Shown one piece after another: positions 6,948 through 11,838 of a stretch of DNA of 11,838 bases (position 1 is the first letter of the stretch; every line of letters begins with the position of its first letter). The notes below the pieces were generated by a model. It searched no databases and was not told the DNA's origin. It worked only from the letters and a program-made list of their open reading frames with translations. The position numbers and the translations under genes are program-made. Source of the stretch: Tardiphaga sp. (GTDB lineage: Bacteria > Pseudomonadota > Alphaproteobacteria > Rhizobiales > Xanthobacteraceae); NCBI GenBank assembly GCA_014377915.1, contig JACMOT010000216.1, positions 1 through 11,838 of the forward strand, in the 5' to 3' direction.

Positions 6948-7313
6948 ATGTGGGAATTGACCAAATCCTTTCGCTTCGAGGCGGCGCATGCACTGCCCGG
7001 CACCACACTCGGCGAGGCCAGTGAGGAAATCCACGGCCATTCGTTCCGCGCCGAGGTGACGATCCGCGGCACCGCCGATCCGGCCACCGGCATGGTGATC
7101 GACCTTGGCCTGCTCGAGGTCCGCCTTGACGCTCTGCGCAAGATGCTCGACCACAAATTTCTCAACAATGTCGCGGAGCTGGGCGCGCCGACGCTGGAAA
7201 ACCTGACGCGCTTCATCTGGGACCGCGTCGCCTATCCCGGCCAGCTGGTGCGCGTCGGCGTGTTCCGCGACAGTTGCAATGAAAGTTGTACCTATTTCGG
7301 TCCGCGGCCGTAA
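6948..7313 (+). CDS. queD: 6-pyruvoyl-tetrahydropterin synthase family (QueD-like), ExxHGH variant lacking the catalytic cysteine
   Basis: Expected role: 6-carboxy-tetrahydropterin synthase, turning dihydroneopterin triphosphate into the QueE substrate; the position right behind queE supports this. It has 121 residues, the normal size. Zinc ligands H14, H29 and H31 are present, as are the Asp-His dyad D68-H69 (LDHKFLN) and E112. However, where QueD has C-x3-HGH this protein reads S25-E-E-I-H-G-H, so the catalytic cysteine position is serine. The string also fits the E-x2-HGH pattern described for the PTPS-III group, which acts in folate synthesis. Two cysteines (C110, C114) lie near the C-terminus around E112. 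Family is certain; the exact reaction is less so. AGGA lies 9 bases before the ATG. Confidence 0.9.
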   Translation: MWELTKSFRFEAAHALPGTTLGEASEEIHGHSFRAEVTIRGTADPATGMVIDLGLLEVRLDALRKMLDHKFLNNVAELGAPTLENLTRFIWDRVAYPGQLVRVGVFRDSCNESCTYFGPRP

Positions 7314-7335
7314 CGACGACCCGGGAGCCTGCCGC

Positions 7336-8061
7336 TTGCGCATCCTGCTGATCAACCCGAACACGACGGACAGCGTCACCGCGCTGGTGGCCAGGCATGT
7401 CGCGGCAATCGCGGGCGACGCCGCGACCCTCAAACCGGTGACCGGCGCGTTTGGCGCGCGTTACATCTCGACCCGGGCGTCGGCGGCGATCGCCGGACAC
7501 GCGGCGCTCGACGCCCTGGCAACCCATGCCGACGGCTGCGACGCGGTCTATCTCGCCTGCTTCGGCGATCCCGGCCTGTTGGCGCTGCGCGAGGTCGCGA
7601 CAATTCCCGTGGTCGGCATGGCCGAGGCGTCCTGCCTGGAAGCCTGCCGGCGCGGCCGCCGCTTTGCCATTGTCACCGGCGGCGCTCTGTGGGGACCGAT
7701 GCTGACCGAATTCGTCGGCAGCCACGGCCTTGCCGAGCGCATGACCGCGGTGCGCGCCATCGCGCCGACCGGCGGCGAGGTCGCCGAAAATCCCGACGCC
7801 GCGCTGGCGCAGCTTGCCGCGGCCTGCACCGCCTGCGCGACCGAAGACGGCGCCGATATCGTGATCCTCGGCGGCGCCGCGCTGGCCGGCCTCGCCGCGC
7901 GCATCCAGCCGATGGTACCCGTGCCGGTATTGTGCTCGGTGGAAGCCGGCACCCGCGCGGTGATCGCCGCGGCGCATACGCCGTTACCGCGCCACGATCG
8001 GCTGGCATTGGATAGCACCGGTCTCAGCATGAGCCTCGCTAACTTGCTGGGACAGGCGTAG
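7336..8061 (+). CDS. Asp/Glu/hydantoin racemase family protein with one catalytic cysteine (TTG start)
   Basis: A 241-residue member of the cofactor-independent Asp/Glu/hydantoin racemase superfamily, whose classical members use two cysteines as acid and base. The start TTG 7336 gives the family opening MRILLINPNTT and has GGGAG 8-9 bases upstream. An ATG at 7279 would overlap queD by 35 bases and add 19 unlike residues. The first catalytic cysteine is present in LACFGDPG (C75). The second, expected in LGCAGM, is replaced in VILGGAALAGLA (G180). A single-cysteine enzyme may not racemise; arylmalonate decarboxylase is a known one-cysteine relative, but it keeps the other residue. It begins 22 bases after queD, so probably in the same transcript, although no link to queuosine is known. 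Substrate unknown. Confidence 0.88.
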   Translation: MRILLINPNTTDSVTALVARHVAAIAGDAATLKPVTGAFGARYISTRASAAIAGHAALDALATHADGCDAVYLACFGDPGLLALREVATIPVVGMAEASCLEACRRGRRFAIVTGGALWGPMLTEFVGSHGLAERMTAVRAIAPTGGEVAENPDAALAQLAAACTACATEDGADIVILGGAALAGLAARIQPMVPVPVLCSVEAGTRAVIAAAHTPLPRHDRLALDSTGLSMSLANLLGQA

Positions 8062-8082
8062 AAGCCGTCACCCGCGCCCGTG

Positions 8083-8111
8083 TTTTCGCTCTGTCATGAC
8101 AGCGCGATAAG
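8083..8111 (+). promoter_or_regulatory. Candidate promoter with palindromic spacer upstream of the DUF2158 gene
   Basis: TTTTCG (8083-8088), 17 bases, GATAAG (8106-8111) are weak sigma-70-like hexamers at ideal spacing. Inside the spacer is the perfect 12-base palindrome CTGTCATGACAG (8091-8102), placed like a repressor operator. The hexamers match the consensus poorly, so the promoter call is tentative; the palindrome is plain. Confidence 0.3.
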
Positions 8112-8147
8112 ACTGCGGTCGCGACAACCCCCTTTAAGGATATGACC

Positions 8148-8351
8148 ATGGAATTGAAATCAGGCGACGTCGCCATGCTGAAATCAGGCGGCCACCCGAT
8201 GACCGTCGCCAAAGTCTCCGGCGACTCGGTGGAATGCGTGTGGATGGGCGACGAAGGCGACCTGTTCCGCGAGACCCTGCCGCTGGCCGTTCTCGAACTG
8301 GCGCTGCTGGCGTCGGACGATGAAGAAGACGAAGAAGAAGAAGAGGCCTGA
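8148..8351 (+). CDS. DUF2158 / YodC-like small protein with acidic tail
   Basis: A 67-residue protein. The core LKSGDVAMLKSGGHPMTVAKV and the CVWMGDEGDLF segment match the DUF2158 (YodC) pattern of small predicted beta-barrel proteins, whose function is unknown. The last dozen residues (SDDEEDEEEEEA) form an acidic tail encoded by a GAA/GAG/GAC run. ATG 8148 is preferred to ATG 8142 because the AGGA at 8137-8140 is 7 bases before the former and only 1 before the latter. A 12-base exact repeat (8155-8166 and 8179-8190) encodes LKSG twice. It lies 86 bases after the racemase, probably with its own promoter, and ends at a strong hairpin. Confidence 0.87.
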   Translation: MELKSGDVAMLKSGGHPMTVAKVSGDSVECVWMGDEGDLFRETLPLAVLELALLASDDEEDEEEEEA

Positions 8352-8361
8352 TCAGGCCGAT

Positions 8362-8388
8362 GCCGCCGGGCCCGAAATGCCCGGCGGC
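8362..8388. terminator. Strong hairpin terminator between convergent genes
   Basis: GCCGCCGGGC (8362-8371) and GCCCGGCGGC (8379-8388) form a perfect 10-base-pair stem with a 7-base loop. It fills the 39-base gap between the DUF2158 gene and the convergent cca gene. The following T-tract is short (TTCT), as is common in high-GC bacteria, so it could serve either strand. Confidence 0.75.
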
Positions 8389-8390
8389 TT

Positions 8391-9653
8391 CTACCCGTAC
8401 AGTCCGTGTTCCTTGCCGAACCGCGCCACCGTCTGATCGGCAATCGCCTGAACGGCTTCCGTCTCGAGCGGAAAATCCTGCGCCAGCCAGGCATCCTCCG
8501 CCAGCGCGATGACGTGGCCGAGCGCGGGCCCCCTGGCGACACCGCGCGCCATGAAATCCGCCGCCTTCAACGGAAACACCGGCGCCTGCCAGCGCTCCGG
8601 CAGCGTCACTAGCGCCATCCATAGCGCCGGGTCGGCCCCGCGCGGCGCCCGCGCCCAGGCCAGCATCATGCGGTTGCGATAGCGCGCCTCGCCGAGCCGG
8701 TATAACCGCCGCCGCGCCACCGATTCCTCCATGCCGCCGAGCCGCCACCAGCGATGGCCCATCGAATCCAGCGCCTTGGCCTCGGCGTTGGTCAGACGTA
8801 GCCGCTGCGCCAGTCGCCTGGCGTCCTCGGTCACCGCGACGCCAAGCGAGCCAAGCCGCAACACCGGATCGGGCTTGCGCCGCAACGCCGCTTCGGCGGT
8901 GATCATCGCCGCGAAGGGGCCGGTATAAACAACGCCGCCAAAGATCCGCAGCAGTAGCCCGCCATCGGCCATCGCCTCGACCGCCTGCCGCGCCCCATCC
9001 GCGACCAGCAGCTTCAACATTTCCATCCGCACCCGCTCGGCGGAGAGCCCGGCAAGGCCGGCACGGCCGCGGATGCAAGCGAGATAGCCGTCGCGGTCCG
9101 GGGCTCCGTCGCCATAGGCGGCATGAATGCGAAAGAATCTGAGGATGCGCAGATAATCCTCGGCGATACGCCGGTCGGGATCGCCGATGAAGCGGACGCG
9201 GCGCGCATCGATATCCGCGAGCCCGCCGACGTGGTCATGCACCACGCCATCGGCCGATACCGACAATCCATTGATGGTGAAGTCGCGCCGTTCGGCATCC
9301 CGCCGCCAGTCACGGCCAAACGCGACCCTTGCCTTGCGGCCAAAGGTCTCGACATCCTCGCGCAGCGTGGTGACCTCGAATGGCTGGCCGTCGACCACCA
9401 GCGTCACGGTGCCGTGCTCGATGCCGGTCGGCACGCTCTTGATGCCGGCGGCCCTGGCGCGGCGGACGACTTCGTCGGGGAGTGCGGTGGTCGCGATGTC
9501 GAGATCGCCGACCGGGGTATTCATCAGCGCGTCGCGCACCGCGCCGCCGATCACCCGGGCTTCCTCGCCATCGACATTGAGCAGCGCCAGCACCCGCGCC
9601 GCCGCGCCGGAATTCAGCCAGGGCGCGTCGGCGAGCCCGCGCCCGTCGCTCAT
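8391..9653 (-). CDS. cca: CCA tRNA nucleotidyltransferase (class II, PcnB-like)
   Basis: Adds or repairs the 3' CCA end of tRNAs without a nucleic acid template, in the cytoplasm. It has 420 residues. The nucleotidyltransferase head shows GGAVRD (36-41), the metal-binding DLD in DLDIAT (50-55), and RRDFTIN (122-128); RIAEDYLRILRFFR (162-175) is the following conserved class II segment. The alpha-helical remainder should be the tRNA-binding neck, body and tail. Its ATG overlaps the stop of the upstream DUF6111 gene as ATGA, so it is probably translationally coupled and last in a four-gene operon. A related possibility is poly(A) polymerase, but the single cca-type gene with this alphaproteobacterial context favours CCA addition. 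Confidence 0.95.
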   Translation of the reverse strand: MSDGRGLADAPWLNSGAAARVLALLNVDGEEARVIGGAVRDALMNTPVGDLDIATTALPDEVVRRARAAGIKSVPTGIEHGTVTLVVDGQPFEVTTLREDVETFGRKARVAFGRDWRRDAERRDFTINGLSVSADGVVHDHVGGLADIDARRVRFIGDPDRRIAEDYLRILRFFRIHAAYGDGAPDRDGYLACIRGRAGLAGLSAERVRMEMLKLLVADGARQAVEAMADGGLLLRIFGGVVYTGPFAAMITAEAALRRKPDPVLRLGSLGVAVTEDARRLAQRLRLTNAEAKALDSMGHRWWRLGGMEESVARRRLYRLGEARYRNRMMLAWARAPRGADPALWMALVTLPERWQAPVFPLKAADFMARGVARGPALGHVIALAEDAWLAQDFPLETEAVQAIADQTVARFGKEHGLYG

Positions 9654-9913
9654 TTTTCTACTCCCGGAACCAGCCTTCCATTTTCCAGATGCGCCGGCAC
9701 ATAGGTCGAATTCGGCGGCGCGCCGGAGTAATGCGCCAGCAGCAGCAGGCTGACGACAACCAGCACCAGTGCCCCCAGCGTCAGCCGGCCCAGCACATGC
9801 AGCGGCCAGGATGATCGCAGCGTGAGGCCGTTCTTGTTGGCCAGCAGGAACAGCGCATAGAGCGCGAACGGAATTAGAAAGATGCCGACTTCGGTCAACA
9901 ACGGACGGATCAT
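9650..9913 (-). CDS. Small two-helix membrane protein, DUF6111 type
   Basis: An 87-residue protein with two membrane segments (about 5-25 and 39-61), separated by a short basic loop, and a polar C-terminal tail of about 25 residues containing GAPPNSTYVPAHLENGR. I recognise it as the small protein usually found between a Nudix gene and cca in Bradyrhizobium-like genomes (DUF6111); its function is unknown. The start ATG 9913 overlaps the Nudix stop as ATGA. A TTG three codons earlier is possible but less likely. Its own stop overlaps the cca start in the same way. Confidence 0.85.
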   Translation of the reverse strand: MIRPLLTEVGIFLIPFALYALFLLANKNGLTLRSSWPLHVLGRLTLGALVLVVVSLLLLAHYSGAPPNSTYVPAHLENGRLVPGVEK

Positions 9914-10587
9914 GTCAGGCAAATCCGTTCATACAGCACCCGCAGGATTCCCGCGGTTGCGCCCCAGATATAACGTTCGGCGAACGGCATCGCGTAGTAC
10001 GACCGCTCGATGCCGCGGAATTCCTTGCTGTGCAACTGATGGTTGGCAGGGTCCATCAGGAACGCCAGCGGCACCTCGAAGGCGCTTTCGACTTCGTTTT
10101 GGTTGATCGCCAGCGTGAAGCCGGGCTTGACCCGCGCCACCGTCGGCAAGATCCGGAAACCGAAGGCGGTGCCGTAGAGATCGAGATAGCCGACCGGCTC
10201 GACAAAGGATCGGTCGAGACCGACTTCCTCCTCCGCCTCGCGCAGCGCCGCATCCAGCGGCGAGACATCGGTGGCGTCAATCTTGCCGCCGGGAAACGCG
10301 ATCTGCCCGGCATGATCGTTGAGATGGGCCGCGCGCTGCGTCAGCAGCACGGTGGGGAGCTCGTGCTCGATGATCGCGATCAGCACCGCGGCCGGACGGA
10401 TCGGCCGCTCGGTGGCAACGATCTGCAGCATGCGGTCATTGCCCTCATCGCCGGACAACGGCACCAGGCTGGCGTCGGTGAGGCCGGCGGGCACGTCGAA
10501 ACTCAGCCGGGCACGCGCCCTCCTGAAAAATTCCGATGAACCGATATCCGCGGCAGCCGCCTCCGTCTTCCGCATCGGCTCGTTCAA
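9910..10587 (-). CDS. Nudix hydrolase, CoA pyrophosphatase (NudL-like), TTG start
   Basis: Predicted to cleave coenzyme A and its derivatives to 3',5'-ADP and 4'-phosphopantetheine. The 225 residues contain the CoA-specific upstream motif VLLTQRAAHLNDHAGQIAFPGG followed by the Nudix box ending ALREAEEEVGL, which supplies the metal-binding glutamates. In the box the residue after GGKI is Asp where many Nudix enzymes have Glu. The start is taken as TTG 10587, which overlaps the DUF1285 stop (TTGA) and has GAGG about 8 bases upstream; ATG 10575, four codons in, is the alternative. It is the second gene of the operon. Confidence 0.92.
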   Translation of the reverse strand: MNEPMRKTEAAAADIGSSEFFRRARARLSFDVPAGLTDASLVPLSGDEGNDRMLQIVATERPIRPAAVLIAIIEHELPTVLLTQRAAHLNDHAGQIAFPGGKIDATDVSPLDAALREAEEEVGLDRSFVEPVGYLDLYGTAFGFRILPTVARVKPGFTLAINQNEVESAFEVPLAFLMDPANHQLHSKEFRGIERSYYAMPFAERYIWGATAGILRVLYERICLT

Positions 10588-11195
10588 GGCGCTTCCCTCA
10601 TCTGCTCCGCATCCGCCATGGCGAAGAACTCGCCGGCGGAGACGATGCCGAACATCGCGCGACCATCGACCACTCGCTCCTCGCCAATGTCAACCAGATC
10701 GTAATAAAGTGCCCGCGTCACCTTGGCCCAGAGGTCACGGCGTACATGTAGATAGGGAATCAGCCCGCCATCCGGGGCCAGTTCGAATCGCAGCCGGTGG
10801 TCGGCATCGCAGTCGACCCAGTCGTCGACATTGGTGCGAAACCGCAGCCGCGCATCGTCCGTATTGGTATTGCGCAGCATCTCGACGGCCAGGAACGGGG
10901 CATCGTCGACGACGATGCCAACCTTCTCCACCGGGGTCACAAGAAAGTGCTTGCCATCCTCGTACTTCAAGATCGTCGAGAACAGCCGTACCAGAGCCGG
11001 CCGCCCGATCGGGGTGCCGAGGTAGAACCAGGTGCCATCGCTCGCGATGCGCATATCGAGATCGCCGCAGAAAGCGGGATTCCAAAGATGCACCGGCGGC
11101 AGGCCGCTGCTTGCTTTACCGTTGGCCGTCGCCTCCTTCGCCGCGGTCGCCAGACCATCGAGCCCCTGCGTTGCGCCCTGCCCTTGCTTCGCCAT
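10584..11195 (-). CDS. DUF1285 domain protein
   Basis: A 203-residue protein of unknown function. After a low-complexity Ala/Gly/Lys N-terminus (1-30) it follows the DUF1285 pattern: PPVHLWNP (33-40), CGDLDMRI (43-50), DGTWFYLGTPIGR (53-65), LVTPVEKVGIVVDDAPF (85-101). It has no signal peptide or membrane segment. ATG 11195 is chosen because AGGG lies 7 bases upstream. The same frame stays open to 11597, but that extension reads antisense through the MoxR gene and has no family similarity. It is the first gene of the four-gene operon and is divergent from the MoxR gene, an arrangement I recall from related genomes. Confidence 0.9.
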   Translation of the reverse strand: MAKQGQGATQGLDGLATAAKEATANGKASSGLPPVHLWNPAFCGDLDMRIASDGTWFYLGTPIGRPALVRLFSTILKYEDGKHFLVTPVEKVGIVVDDAPFLAVEMLRNTNTDDARLRFRTNVDDWVDCDADHRLRFELAPDGGLIPYLHVRRDLWAKVTRALYYDLVDIGEERVVDGRAMFGIVSAGEFFAMADAEQMREAP

Positions 11196-11432
11196 TGTTT
11201 GCCCTGAGTTTACATCATGCCCGCTGGCACGATTGGTGCACGTCACAAACCGTGCGGTGTTCTCGTTGAACTCGCCATACCGTGATGCAGTCCGTATCCT
11301 GCCCCATGTATGGTGGGGATAGTTTAATTCAATAAAACCATAGCCTTCGCTAAGGATTAGCATCAGGTTGATGGCATCACGACGCCAGCGGGTGCGATTG
11401 CCCGCGGCGAAGTTCACACCAAGGAGCGATGG
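11196..11432. other. Divergent promoter region between the DUF1285 operon and the MoxR gene
   Basis: 237 bases, clearly more AT-rich in the middle (about 11321-11345) than the flanking genes, as expected for promoters in both directions. It contains a hairpin CCCCA-N7-TGGGG (11302-11318). I could not assign convincing -35/-10 pairs on either strand. Confidence 0.55.
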
Positions 11433-11838
11433 ATGGCCGGCGCAGACAGTGTTGAAAAGCTTGAAGACGTCATCGTTCGCTCGGCCGAGCAAGTTGCCGG
11501 CCAGATGCGCGCCGCCAAGGAGGCGATTTCCACCGTTATTTTCGGCCAGGAAAAAGTCGTCGAGAACACGCTGGTCACGATCCTGTCCGGCGGCCACGCG
11601 CTGCTGATCGGCGTCCCCGGCCTTGCCAAGACCAAGCTGGTGGAAACGCTAGGGACGACGCTCGGCCTCGACGCCAAGCGCATCCAGTTCACGCCCGATC
11701 TGATGCCGTCCGACATCCTCGGCGCCGAAGTGCTGGACGAGAGCGTCGCCGGCCGGCGCTCGTTCCGCTTCATCGCGGGTCCCGTGTTCGCCCAGCTGCT
11801 GATGGCCGACGAAATCAACCGTGCCAGCCCGCGCACGC
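11433..11838 (+). CDS. MoxR-family AAA+ ATPase, partial (3' end outside window)
   Basis: A chaperone-like AAA+ ATPase; relatives assist maturation of metalloenzymes or envelope processes, usually with DUF58 and von Willebrand factor A proteins encoded just downstream (not visible here). The first 135 residues are present: the IFGQEKVVENTL entry motif (36-47), Walker A GVPGLAKTK (60-68) and Walker B LLMADEINR (122-130), followed by ASPRT at the edge. About 60% of the usual 330 residues is missing. ATG 11433 follows AAGGAG (11421-11426) with a 6-base gap; ATG 11429 is out of frame. Confidence 0.94.
   Translation, partial: MAGADSVEKLEDVIVRSAEQVAGQMRAAKEAISTVIFGQEKVVENTLVTILSGGHALLIGVPGLAKTKLVETLGTTLGLDAKRIQFTPDLMPSDILGAEVLDESVAGRRSFRFIAGPVFAQLLMADEINRASPRT

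Noticed and set aside
6221..7216. Minus-strand open frame of 331 codons
   Set aside because: Antisense to queE and queD, both supported by family motifs.
8134..9078. Minus-strand open frame of 314 codons overlapping cca
   Set aside because: It is another frame inside cca and the DUF2158 gene; composition is Arg/Gly/Ala-rich without domain features.
10319..11269. Plus-strand open frame of 316 codons
   Set aside because: Antisense to the Nudix and DUF1285 genes; the translation is Arg/Ser/Pro-rich noise.
11196..11597. N-terminal extension of the DUF1285 frame
   Set aside because: It would overlap the MoxR gene on the opposite strand, and the DUF1285 pattern plus an AGGG ribosome site support the start at 11195.
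1..11838. CRISPR arrays, tRNA/rRNA genes, insertion sequences, phage genes
   Set aside because: No spaced repeats, tRNA cloverleaf, transposase or terminal inverted repeats were seen on either strand.

Overview
The window is a high-GC alphaproteobacterial chromosome segment, most like Bradyrhizobium/Rhodopseudomonas (Nitrobacteraceae). The main clues are a fused cytochrome b/c1 gene (fbcH) preceded by a Rieske gene, the Cx14CxxC type of QueE, and the DUF1285–Nudix–DUF6111–cca cluster beside a divergent MoxR gene. This assignment rests on recalled family features, not on a search.

Layout. 1-2291 (minus strand): the cytochrome bc1 operon, with the Rieske protein gene (GTG start) followed by fbcH, which runs off the left edge. 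2292-2735: a non-coding divergent region with inverted repeats. 2736-3185 (plus): the tRNA 2'-O-methyltransferase gene trmL. 3327-3717: a decayed remnant of a PAS/hybrid histidine kinase. 3763-5442 (minus): two tandem paralogous Crp/Fnr-type regulators, each with its own upstream region that shares a palindrome and a hairpin over the ribosome binding site. 5599-6150 (minus): a YkgJ-type cysteine-cluster protein. 6305-8061 (plus): queE, queD and an Asp/Glu/hydantoin racemase homologue, apparently one transcription unit. 8148-8351 (plus): a small DUF2158 (YodC-like) protein with an acidic tail. 8362-8388: a strong hairpin between convergent genes. 8391-11195 (minus): a tightly overlapping operon, DUF1285, Nudix CoA pyrophosphatase, DUF6111 membrane protein and cca. 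11433 to the right edge (plus): the start of a MoxR-type AAA+ ATPase.

Working together: the Rieske and b/c1 proteins make the quinol:cytochrome c oxidoreductase. QueE and QueD act in 7-deazaguanine (queuosine) synthesis, and TrmL and Cca are further tRNA maturation enzymes. Most of the window is core housekeeping DNA. The least ordinary part is about 3200-6300 (kinase remnant and duplicated regulators). I found no clear new multi-gene system. The points most worth checking are the matched cis elements of the Crp/Fnr pair, a QueD homologue without the usual catalytic cysteine, and a racemase homologue lacking the second catalytic cysteine.
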